Assembly (NCBI GenBank): GCA_964499575.1
Contig: CAZCLK010000042.1
Coordinates: forward strand, 1-6,280
Direction: 5' to 3'
Source of the DNA: JAAYCT01 sp964499575
GTDB taxonomy: Bacteria > Bacillota > Clostridia > Saccharofermentanales > Saccharofermentanaceae
Length of the DNA: 6,280 nt
In this document: piece after piece, positions 1-5,946 of the stretch
Position numbering within the stretch: the stretch's first letter is position 1
How the letters are laid out: each line of letters starts with the position of its first letter
Position numbers and translations under genes: made by a program
Notes under the pieces: generated by a model
The model's database searches: none
Told to the model about the DNA's origin: nothing
Seen by the model: only the letters and a program-made list of their open reading frames with translations

Positions 1-152
1 CTACTAAAAGCTCTTCGCCGGCCGGTTTAGTAGCACTTTTCGCGCCGGCGGAAGGTGCGCTCCCCAATATGGAGCAATCCGGATGGACCTCCCAAATGCC
101 GCCGGACAGAATTATATTCATTCGCATTTCCGACATCCGTCTGTTTGGACAT
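1..152. other. Non-coding left edge, possible remnant of a dispersed repeat
   Basis: No gene with a start codon and ribosome binding site is visible here. A plus-strand frame is open from base 3 to a TGA at 171-173, but it enters from outside the window and ends inside the terminator hairpin. Its translation ends in FGHKKSCLL, which reminds me of short spurious peptides translated from clostridial intergenic repeats; that is a recollection, not a search result. Small inverted repeats are present: CTACTAAA (1-8) with TTTAGTAG (26-33), and GCTCC (59-63) with GGAGC (71-75). The stretch could also be the end of a real gene lying to the left. Confidence 0.3.
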
Positions 153-209
153 AAAAAAAGCTGCCTCTTATGACTTTGTTACAAGTCTTTTGAGACAGCC
201 CCTTTTTTT
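153..209 (-). terminator. Rho-independent terminator of the hydrogenase operon, probably bidirectional
   Basis: The outer stem pairs bases 160-167 with 192-199 (7 of 8 pairs, one C-A mismatch). An inner stem pairs GACTT (172-176) with AAGTC (183-187) around a 6-base loop. A run of seven A (153-159) lies on one side and seven T (203-209) on the other, so the transcript from either strand ends its hairpin with a U tract. It begins 33 bases past the hydA stop codon, the expected place for the operon's end. The GGGGCTGTCTCAAAA-like arm, read on the minus strand, also resembles the ends of some insertion sequences and small repeats, so it may belong to a dispersed element. Confidence 0.8.
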
Positions 210-242
210 GATTTCGGTATAGTTCAGACTCGAATAATCCGG

Positions 243-1961
243 TTACATCTTTTTGCGGTTCTTGTAGTGCGTATGAAGGAGATGGTGGGACTTCTCGCCC
301 AAGGGTTCCTTCAGGAAGTCGGCGTAAAGCTTCTTGACCGCGGGGTTCTCGTGGGACTTGCGGATCGGCAGATCGATATCGGCTTTGTAGATTCCCGATA
401 TACGCTTCAGTCGAAGGAGTTCATTTGCTCCGTTGGGCTGACCGCCGCCGCCGATACATCCGCCGGGACAGCACATGACTTCGATGAACGTGTAGTCCGC
501 CGTGCCGGCCTTGATCCGCTCCATCATCTCGCGTGCTTTTGCGATCGTGTGGACGACGGCGACCTTTACGGGCGTCCCGTCCAGGTCAACGACGGCTTCC
601 TTGACGCCCGTTAATCCGCGGACGTCCTTGAAATCGATTTGCTTCAGGGTTTTGCCGGTGACGACTTCATACACGGTGCGCAGTGCGGCTTCCATAACGC
701 CGCCGGTCGCGCCGAAAATCACCGCGGCTCCGGTCGAAATGCCGAACGGCGCGTCGTACTCCTCCTCCGGAAGATTTTTGAAATCGACCCCCGCCTGCCG
801 CAGCATCTTGCCGAGCTCGCGCGTCGTCAGGACGATGTCCACATCCTGATGGATCCCGTCGACACTCATTTCCTCGCGCAACGCTTCAAATTTCTTGGCC
901 GTACAAGGCATGATCGAAACGCTGACGATCTCCTCGGGTTTCTTTCCGATTTTTTCGGGAAAATACCCCTTCGCCAGAGCCCCGAACATCTGCTGAGGCG
1001 ATTTGCAGGACGAGACATGCGGCAGAAGCTCGGGATAATACTGCTCGATGAAGTTGATCCATCCGGGACTGCAGGAGGTGATCATCGGCAGGACGCCGCC
1101 CTCCTTCAATCGCTTCAGGAGCTCGTGCCCTTCCTCGATAATCGTCAGGTCGGCGGTGAAATCCGTGTCGAAAACGTAGTCAAAGCCGAGCATCCGGAGG
1201 GACGCGGCGAGTTTTCCGGTAACGATACTTCCCGGTTCCATTCCGAACTCTTCACCGATCGCGACGCGAACGGCGGGCGCGGTCTGAACGACGACAACCT
1301 TGTTCGGATCGTTAATCGCCTCCCAGACCGCTTCGATGTCTTCCTTTTCGGTAATCGCGCCGACCGGGCAGGCCGCCGAGCATTGTCCGCAGGATACGCA
1401 GGCGACATCGTAGAGTTCGCTGTCAAAGGCGGGCCCGACGATCGTCTCGTTGCTTCTGCCCATGAAATCCAGGATCGAAAGCCCCTGGACCTCCGCGCAG
1501 ATCTGAATACAGCGTCCGCACTTGATACATTTGGTGCGATCCTTGGACAGGACATCGTTGATATGCGGGGCGTAAGGGACCAGAACTCTCTCGAAGCGCG
1601 GCACGCGGACGCCCAGATCCGATGCGATACGACGAAGGTGGCAATAACTTTCCGCCGCACACGTGTCGCACGCAAGATTATGATCCGCCAGCATCAGTTC
1701 GACGACGACCCTTCGGGCGTCACGCACCTTTTCGGTATTGGTGTGGATCTTCATGCCTTCGGCGCAAAACGTGGAGCAGGCTGTCTGGAGGGTCCGGTAC
1801 CCTTCGATCTCCACGACGCATACGCGACAGTTCGCTTTGAGCATCTGATCCGGGTGATAGCAAAGCGTCGGGATTTTGATGCCGATCGTCTTGGCGGCAT
1901 TTACGATGGTAGTCCCTTCGGGGACGATTACGGCTTTATTGTTGATGGTTACGTTGATCAT
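243..1961 (-). CDS. hydA: [FeFe] hydrogenase catalytic subunit, NAD(H)-linked HydA/HndD type
   Basis: This is the cytoplasmic H2-forming or H2-oxidising subunit of a trimeric hydrogenase, 572 residues. In order it has an N-terminal [2Fe-2S] domain (C34, C45, C48, C62), a His-Cys [4Fe-4S] site (H94, C98, C101, C107), two ferredoxin-like [4Fe-4S] motifs (C145/148/151/155 and C188/191/194/198), and the H-cluster domain. The H-cluster motifs are L1 TSCSPGW (295-301), L2 MPCTAKKFE (351-359) and L3 EVMCCPGGCIGGGGQP (494-509). The C-terminal small-subunit-like tail ends near SHHLLHTHY. The length and domain order fit the HndD/HydA family. I chose the ATG at 1961 because GGGAGG (1969-1974) lies 7 bases upstream and the protein then begins with the ferredoxin fold. 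An in-frame ATG at 1976 overlaps the hydB stop codon but has no clear ribosome binding site. Oddities are Ser at the second position of the L1 Cys pair and an extra Cys497 in L3. The maturases HydEFG are not in the window. Confidence 0.97.
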   Translation of the reverse strand: MINVTINNKAVIVPEGTTIVNAAKTIGIKIPTLCYHPDQMLKANCRVCVVEIEGYRTLQTACSTFCAEGMKIHTNTEKVRDARRVVVELMLADHNLACDTCAAESYCHLRRIASDLGVRVPRFERVLVPYAPHINDVLSKDRTKCIKCGRCIQICAEVQGLSILDFMGRSNETIVGPAFDSELYDVACVSCGQCSAACPVGAITEKEDIEAVWEAINDPNKVVVVQTAPAVRVAIGEEFGMEPGSIVTGKLAASLRMLGFDYVFDTDFTADLTIIEEGHELLKRLKEGGVLPMITSCSPGWINFIEQYYPELLPHVSSCKSPQQMFGALAKGYFPEKIGKKPEEIVSVSIMPCTAKKFEALREEMSVDGIHQDVDIVLTTRELGKMLRQAGVDFKNLPEEEYDAPFGISTGAAVIFGATGGVMEAALRTVYEVVTGKTLKQIDFKDVRGLTGVKEAVVDLDGTPVKVAVVHTIAKAREMMERIKAGTADYTFIEVMCCPGGCIGGGGQPNGANELLRLKRISGIYKADIDLPIRKSHENPAVKKLYADFLKEPLGEKSHHLLHTHYKNRKKM

Positions 1962-1968
1962 TTCTTTT

Positions 1969-1974
1969 CCTCCC
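1969..1974 (-). promoter_or_regulatory. Ribosome binding site that fixes the hydA start
   Basis: On the minus strand this reads GGGAGG, 7 bases before the ATG at 1961. It lies in the 14-base gap after the hydB stop codon. It argues against the longer open frame that extends up to 2192 inside hydB. Confidence 0.8.
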
Positions 1975-1975
1975 A

Positions 1976-3235
1976 TTAGCGATCGGCAACGGTTGCGAAT
2001 ACTTCGGGGAAATACTTGATGACGGAACGGATGGCGGTGGTCGCCGCCTGGCCGAGTCCGCAGGTCGAGGCAAGGCACATCGTATCGCTCAGGGACGTGA
2101 GTGCGGCCAGGTCCTTTTCGGTCGCCAAGCCGTTCTCGAAACGTTTGAGCAGAATCAAAACATGCGGATTGCCGTCGCGGCAGGGGGTGCACTTCCCGCA
2201 GGATTCGTGCAGGAAGAACTTCGCGATTTTTTTAAGAATATCCAGGATGTCGATCCGCTCGTCCATGACGATCACGGCGCCCGACCCGAAAGACAGACCC
2301 TTTTCGCCCATGGCCTTATAATCGAGCGGAGTGTCGAGTTCGCTTTCCGGTATGCACGGTCCGGATTCTCCGCCGAGCTGGACCATCTTGATCGCGCGCC
2401 CGCCGGGCACTCCGCCGCCCAGATCGAAAATGATCTCGCGAATCGTAACTCCGTACGGCACCTCGTAAAGGCCGGGACGATTGACGTTGCCGCAGAGGCT
2501 GATCATCTTTGTTCCCTTGGAACTCTCCGTCCCGACCTTGGAGAACGCCTCGGCGCCCTTGTCCATGATCAGAAGGATGTTGACAAAGGTCTCGACGTTA
2601 CTCAACAGGGTCGGCTTCCCGAAAAGGCCCTGCTCGGTCGGGAAGGGCGGTTTGTAGTTCGAGTGACCGGCTTTGCCCTCAAGGCACTCAATCAGCGAAA
2701 ATTCTTCGCCGCAGACATAAGAACCGCCGCCTGTGAGGACTTCCATTTCGTAGGAGAAGCCGGATCCCATGATGTTTTTTCCGAGAAAACCCTTTTTTTC
2801 GGCTTGCCGCAAGGCTTCCTTCACGACCGCGATGGAGCGGTCGTATTCACCCCGGATAAAGATGTATCCCTTCGAGGCTCCGACCGCGAAGGCGGCGATG
2901 ATCATGCCCTCGATCATAGAATGCGGATCCTTCTCCATCTGATAGCGATCTTTGAAGTTGCCGGGTTCGCCCTCGTCGCCGTTACAAATCAGGTATTTGA
3001 TATCGCCGGCGGATTTTTTGACCCCGGCGAGCTTGAGCCCGGTCGGGAAGGCGGCGCCGCCGCGGCCGCGCAAACCGGAAGCCCTGACCTCCGAGATGAT
3101 CGCGTCTCCGGTCATCGAAAGAGCTTTTTTTAGCGCGCTGTAGCCGCCCGCGCGGATGTAATCATCGATCGAAAGCGGATCAATCTTATCGTAATAGCGG
3201 CTGACCCAATCCAGTGTTAATGTTTTATTCTGCAT
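1976..3235 (-). CDS. hydB: NADH dehydrogenase-like FMN/NAD-binding subunit (NuoF-type) of the [FeFe] hydrogenase
   Basis: This flavoprotein subunit exchanges electrons with NAD(H) through FMN and hands them on through a [4Fe-4S] cluster. The 419 residues cover one NuoF core. They include the glycine-rich nucleotide-binding motif GLRGRGGAAFPTG (54-66), the FMN-binding stretch ICNGDEGEPGNFKDR (83-97), the GGGSYVCGEE loop (169-178), an SLBB-like region around 245-295, and the C-terminal cluster ligands ESCGKCTPCRDG (344-355; C346, C349, C352) with C392. There is no N-terminal thioredoxin-like [2Fe-2S] domain and no C-terminal double-cluster ferredoxin domain, both of which occur in the roughly 600-residue HydB/HndC of bifurcating enzymes. 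The start at 3235 has AGGAG (3245-3249) 9 bases upstream, inside the last codons of hydC, so translation is probably coupled. The signature loop differs from the usual one (EEFSLIEC where EE[STA][STA]..[EN]S is expected). The product is secure; the electron-transfer mode is inferred. Confidence 0.95.
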   Translation of the reverse strand: MQNKTLTLDWVSRYYDKIDPLSIDDYIRAGGYSALKKALSMTGDAIISEVRASGLRGRGGAAFPTGLKLAGVKKSAGDIKYLICNGDEGEPGNFKDRYQMEKDPHSMIEGMIIAAFAVGASKGYIFIRGEYDRSIAVVKEALRQAEKKGFLGKNIMGSGFSYEMEVLTGGGSYVCGEEFSLIECLEGKAGHSNYKPPFPTEQGLFGKPTLLSNVETFVNILLIMDKGAEAFSKVGTESSKGTKMISLCGNVNRPGLYEVPYGVTIREIIFDLGGGVPGGRAIKMVQLGGESGPCIPESELDTPLDYKAMGEKGLSFGSGAVIVMDERIDILDILKKIAKFFLHESCGKCTPCRDGNPHVLILLKRFENGLATEKDLAALTSLSDTMCLASTCGLGQAATTAIRSVIKYFPEVFATVADR

Positions 3236-3237
3236 AT

Positions 3238-3693
3238 TCAAAGACTCCTGTATTTCTCTAAAATGGCCGGCAGGGCTTCCGGGGTGACCCGTCCGTACAT
3301 ATCCTCGTCGATACGCATTGCGGGCGACTGCTCGCAATACCCGAGGCAGCTGGCGTATTCCAAAGTAAAAAGTCCGTCGGCGGTCGTCTCGCCGAATGCG
3401 ATCCCGAGTTCCTTCTCGAGCGCTTCCTTGAGGTTGACGGACCCGTTGATGTAACAGGGAACATCTCCGCACATCCGGATGACGTGCTTTCCGCGCTTCT
3501 TTCGCGAAAGGAGAGAGTAAAACTCAACGACACTGCAAACCCTGCTCACCGGAAGCCCCATTGCTCCGGCGACAGCGCGAATATCGTCATCCGAAAGAGA
3601 ATTGTCCCCGTTTTGCTTCTGAAGATCCAAAAGGATCGACAAAAGCTTTTCCGGTGCTTTCCCATGCTTCTGAACCAGTTCATCAATGTGCAT
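3238..3693 (-). CDS. hydC: NuoE-like [2Fe-2S] thioredoxin-fold subunit of the [FeFe] hydrogenase
   Basis: This is the small electron-transfer subunit that partners the NuoF-like protein, 151 residues and close to the usual NuoE length of about 160. Residues 1-60 are the helical N-terminal part, including the typical segment PVSRVCSVVEFYSLL (48-62). A thioredoxin-like domain follows with the four [2Fe-2S] ligands C75 and C80 (CGDVPC) and C116 and C120 (CLGYC). The ATG at 3693 is preceded by AAGGAGG (3702-3708) at 8 bases; the open frame continues upstream to 3777 but its extra 28 residues are not NuoE-like and cross the probable promoter. The gene is first in the operon, and its TGA is only 2 bases from the hydB start. 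A short NuoE-like protein with this partner set matches HydC/HndA of trimeric hydrogenases. Formate dehydrogenases use similar subunits, but the adjoining hydA settles the assignment. Confidence 0.95.
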   Translation of the reverse strand: MHIDELVQKHGKAPEKLLSILLDLQKQNGDNSLSDDDIRAVAGAMGLPVSRVCSVVEFYSLLSRKKRGKHVIRMCGDVPCYINGSVNLKEALEKELGIAFGETTADGLFTLEYASCLGYCEQSPAMRIDEDMYGRVTPEALPAILEKYRSL

Positions 3694-3726
3694 GCAGGTG
3701 GCCTCCTTAAGTGTTTTATCTCCTCC

Positions 3727-3756
3727 ATTAATGTGGGAATAGATAACACATGTCAA
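3727..3756 (-). promoter_or_regulatory. Probable promoter of the hydCBA operon
   Basis: On the minus strand a perfect -35 box TTGACA lies at 3756-3751. The best -10 candidate is ATTAAT (3732-3727) with an 18-base spacer, matching 4 of 6 consensus bases, about 34 bases before the hydC start. The spacer region carries a 5-base inverted repeat, ATGTG (3731-3735) and CACAT (3747-3751), which could be a weak operator. No match to the Rex consensus (TTGTTAA-N4-TTAACAA type) is visible, although Rex often controls such operons in clostridia. The -35 is convincing; the -10 is weak. Confidence 0.5.
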
Positions 3757-3850
3757 GAAAAATATGCAAACATTCACGTAGAAATTTTTATTGGTTTTTT
3801 ATGCAGGGGTGCAAACGCAAAAAAATATGATTCGACGAAAGGAGTTCACA

Positions 3851-3864
3851 TCTTTTCGAAAAGA
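3851..3864. promoter_or_regulatory. Perfect 14-base palindrome, candidate operator
   Basis: TCTTTTCGAAAAGA is a perfect palindrome with a central CG. It covers the place where the -35 box of the plus-strand promoter would fall (TATAAT at 3881). Centrally CG-containing palindromes are typical of LacI-family operators, and a LacI-family gene begins 2.1 kb downstream, but a link between them is only a guess. It could instead be a short hairpin or a chance event in A/T-rich DNA. Confidence 0.4.
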
Positions 3865-3880
3865 AATCCCGCTTTCGCTG

Positions 3881-3886
3881 TATAAT
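3881..3886 (+). promoter_or_regulatory. -10 box of the lipoprotein gene promoter
   Basis: A perfect TATAAT lies 62 bases before the lipoprotein ATG. No good -35 box is found at 16-18 bases upstream (GAAAAG at the 17-base spacing), and the extended TGn element is absent. Weak -35 contact would fit a promoter that needs an activator or is controlled through the overlapping palindrome at 3851-3864. Confidence 0.55.
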
Positions 3887-3893
3887 ATAGAAG

Positions 3894-3909
3894 GGAAATC
3901 AAGATTTCC
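3894..3909. promoter_or_regulatory. Perfect 7-base inverted repeat just after the -10 box, candidate operator
   Basis: GGAAATC (3894-3900) and GATTTCC (3903-3909) flank a 2-base AA spacer. The repeat begins about where transcription from TATAAT at 3881 should start, a classic roadblock position for a repressor. The loop is too short for a stable RNA hairpin, which favours a DNA-binding site. It differs in sequence from the palindrome at 3851, so two different regulators or chance are both possible. Confidence 0.4.
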
Positions 3910-3938
3910 GGCTGTATTGCATACACCATGTATGAAAC

Positions 3939-3942
3939 GGAG
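3939..3942 (+). promoter_or_regulatory. Ribosome binding site that decides the lipoprotein start
   Basis: GGAG lies 6 bases before the ATG at 3949. The in-frame ATG at 3928 has no such sequence upstream and would put MYETETH before the basic start of the signal peptide, so the start at 3949 is preferred. Confidence 0.65.
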
Positions 3943-3948
3943 ACACAT

Positions 3949-5874
3949 ATGAAAAGAGTGCGAGCATTATTGCTGACCGTTATTTTTGCCGTGTCGATCA
4001 TGAGCGGTTGCGGCTTGATTGATGTCGGGACAGAGACAGCTGAACCGAAAGCGACCTTATCGGATCGCGACAAAGTCGCAATCTCCGATGCCGAAGATAT
4101 CGTCATCGAGTCGGAAGGAATCAGCGATGATTTGCTGGATTTGATCGAGCACCAAATCGAAGCCTCCGGCATATTTGTTGATGAATACGCCAAATCGGTC
4201 GAGGAGGGATATGTTTACGATTCGACCGATTTTAATACGACGATCCTCAATAATCAGACTACGATTAATGATCTGATCGAAAAGGTCGAGGCGCTGTCCG
4301 GCGATTATTCGGACATTAAAAAGCCGAAAGCGGAGGAAGCCGTTCTGGTATATGAAGCCGTCGGCGTTTATCTCGAAAAACTCGACGCCTGCCTGTCGGA
4401 TCTTTTAAGCGTGGTGACCCTTTATCTCGATCAAATCGAAGCGACAAGCCCGATTTATGCATTTGACGACAGCGCCTACGGGGACGATATTTACCTGATG
4501 CTTGAGGATCTGTACGCGGCGATCGACCAGACCATCGTGAACTTCAAGGCGCTCGAATCTTGCCCGCCCTATATTCAGGAGACTATGGATATCTACATTC
4601 GCAAAATGGGGGTATACTCCAAGGTTCTTGAGGCCTGGTATGACGGGCTATATCTTTACGACCCGCTTCGGATCGCGTCCGGAAATCAACTGCTCATGCG
4701 TCAGAATGTCGACGTGGTTCAGTTCGAGGTGGAACTTTTCGAGCTTTTCGATCTTCAATACATCAAAGTCGGAGAGCGCTTGGAGGGAAACATATTCACC
4801 CTGAAGAAAGAAATTTTCGAAAATTGCGAAGCACTGGGCAAGACAACGAAAAATATTCCGGAGGTCACATTCTCTTATCTGACCGATCTGCCGGAGGTCG
4901 AAGTCGCATATGATTACGCAAAGACCATTTACCCCAACCTCTATTCATCGATGGATTCGATCGTCAACCTGACGGCTACAACGGATCACGGTACGGTGAA
5001 CGCGATGTTGACCGTTGAGATTTCCGGACTGACGCAAAAATTTCAACAGAAGATCGCAATCAACGAGCAGGTCACAAAGCTTCTGATCAAGCCGCCGCTG
5101 CTTACCGAGGGTCTCGATCTGGAGAGCGCAAAGGACGCTCAGCTTCGCGTCACCATTGAGGATCTGGACAATGACCGGTCGGTCCTGGAAGACACAAAAT
5201 CCGTCGAACTGATGAGTGTTTATGATTTCATGCTGCACGATGACGAGTTCGGCATTGCCAGTCGTGACAATGTGCTTGCATGGCTGACCCCGGAATCCGA
5301 ATCGATACTGAACCTCAGAAGGACCGCCATCACATGGATCGATACATGGTCAAGCGGTGCGATCAATTCGTTGATCGGTTATCAGGATTACGGACTTTAC
5401 GACGATCCCGCATTAAATACATACGTGCAAATCATGGCAATCCAGGGCGCGATCAGCGACTCCGGAGTACGCTACAATATGGGCGCGTATTCGATGTCCG
5501 AGGGCATCAACCAGAGAGTTTTACTTCCGGATAAGGTCCTGTCGAGCGGATCGGGGATCTGCATCGAGACCGCAATCCTATTCGCGTCCGCAATCCAATC
5601 CGCGGAGATGCACGCGATGATTATATTCTTGCCCGGGCACGCTCAGGTGGCTGTCGAGACCGGAGCGGGATCCGGCGAGTATTTTCTGGTTGAGACCACG
5701 CAGTTGCCGTTTTACGGAAGCGAGGAAGAGATGAATTCGCTGATCACCTATTTTACTGCGGAAGAGTGGGAGCAATATCTGGCCGATCCGTGGGGAGACG
5801 GAAGCGGTTCGGCGTATGTCGTCGATTGTGACCTGGTCCAGGTTCTCGGATTTAAGGCCATCGGGTACAAGTAG
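3949..5874 (+). CDS. Secreted lipoprotein with a transglutaminase-like domain, function unknown
   Basis: This 641-residue protein has a lipoprotein signal peptide: basic MKRVR, a hydrophobic stretch (6-18) and a lipobox ending MSGC with Cys21 as the lipidated residue. It should be anchored on the outer face of the cytoplasmic membrane. Residues 40-300 are acidic and mainly helical, with coiled-coil-like patches. Residues 303-430 look like a beta-sandwich (TVEISGLTQKFQQKIAINE), followed by LAWLTPES (443-450). The C-terminal part matches transglutaminase-like cysteine-protease folds: SGSGICIETAILFAS (533-547), LPGHAQVAV (561-569) and FLVETT (579-584), giving a putative Cys538/His564/Glu582 triad, with Glu where Asp is usual. 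The family acts as protein cross-linkers, proteases or non-catalytic binding domains; substrate and activity cannot be told. It is transcribed divergently from the hydrogenase operon with 255 bases between starts, and the LacI-family gene lies 72 bases downstream with no strong terminator between them. Confidence 0.85.
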   Translation: MKRVRALLLTVIFAVSIMSGCGLIDVGTETAEPKATLSDRDKVAISDAEDIVIESEGISDDLLDLIEHQIEASGIFVDEYAKSVEEGYVYDSTDFNTTILNNQTTINDLIEKVEALSGDYSDIKKPKAEEAVLVYEAVGVYLEKLDACLSDLLSVVTLYLDQIEATSPIYAFDDSAYGDDIYLMLEDLYAAIDQTIVNFKALESCPPYIQETMDIYIRKMGVYSKVLEAWYDGLYLYDPLRIASGNQLLMRQNVDVVQFEVELFELFDLQYIKVGERLEGNIFTLKKEIFENCEALGKTTKNIPEVTFSYLTDLPEVEVAYDYAKTIYPNLYSSMDSIVNLTATTDHGTVNAMLTVEISGLTQKFQQKIAINEQVTKLLIKPPLLTEGLDLESAKDAQLRVTIEDLDNDRSVLEDTKSVELMSVYDFMLHDDEFGIASRDNVLAWLTPESESILNLRRTAITWIDTWSSGAINSLIGYQDYGLYDDPALNTYVQIMAIQGAISDSGVRYNMGAYSMSEGINQRVLLPDKVLSSGSGICIETAILFASAIQSAEMHAMIIFLPGHAQVAVETGAGSGEYFLVETTQLPFYGSEEEMNSLITYFTAEEWEQYLADPWGDGSGSAYVVDCDLVQVLGFKAIGYK

Positions 5875-5894
5875 TTTAACGGGACCCGGACGAG

Positions 5895-5924
5895 CGTTTG
5901 CAATGAATGAAACGGCCGGCGTTT
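5895..5924 (+). promoter_or_regulatory. CGTTT-AAACG-CGTTT triple element before the LacI-family gene
   Basis: CGTTT (5895-5899) can pair with AAACG (5910-5914), and that same AAACG can pair instead with CGTTT (5920-5924) around the loop GCCGG. The two 5-base hairpins exclude each other. The second, followed by one more T, is too weak and U-poor to be a convincing terminator. AAACG/CGTTT half-sites also resemble LacI-family operator halves, so self-regulation is possible. Pairing is short enough to be chance. Confidence 0.25.
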
Positions 5925-5946
5925 TGTCATCGGTTAGGAGGACGAT

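Noticed and set aside
639..1979. A 446-codon open frame on the plus strand opposite hydA
   Set aside because: It is fully antisense to a secure hydrogenase gene, has no ribosome binding site at its start, and its translation is rich in Arg, Asp and His with no recognisable domain. It arises from the codon bias of hydA.
1962..2192. A 77-residue N-terminal extension of HydA
   Set aside because: It would overlap the 3' end of hydB, its residues are not protein-family-like, and the ribosome binding site at 1969-1974 serves the start at 1961.
2162..3133. A 323-codon open frame on the plus strand opposite hydB
   Set aside because: It is antisense to the conserved NuoF core and shows no protein-family motif, so it is a shadow of codon usage.
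3236..3472. A 79-residue N-terminal extension of HydB that might have been the missing [2Fe-2S] domain
   Set aside because: It lies inside hydC in another frame and lacks the cysteine pattern of a thioredoxin-like [2Fe-2S] domain. The start at 3235 has its own ribosome binding site.
3801..3830. A 9-codon reading frame (MQGCKRKKI) in the divergent region, possibly a leader peptide
   Set aside because: There is no ribosome binding site before it, and it lies upstream of the predicted transcript start for the plus strand.
3838..3850. AAAGGAG sequence resembling a strong ribosome binding site
   Set aside because: No ATG, GTG or TTG follows at a usable distance in a frame that stays open, and it lies upstream of the predicted transcript start.
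3694..3948. Rex (redox sensor) operator before the hydrogenase operon
   Set aside because: Searched by eye on both strands for TTGTTAA/TTGTGAA half-sites spaced as in known Rex sites; only scattered partial matches were seen.
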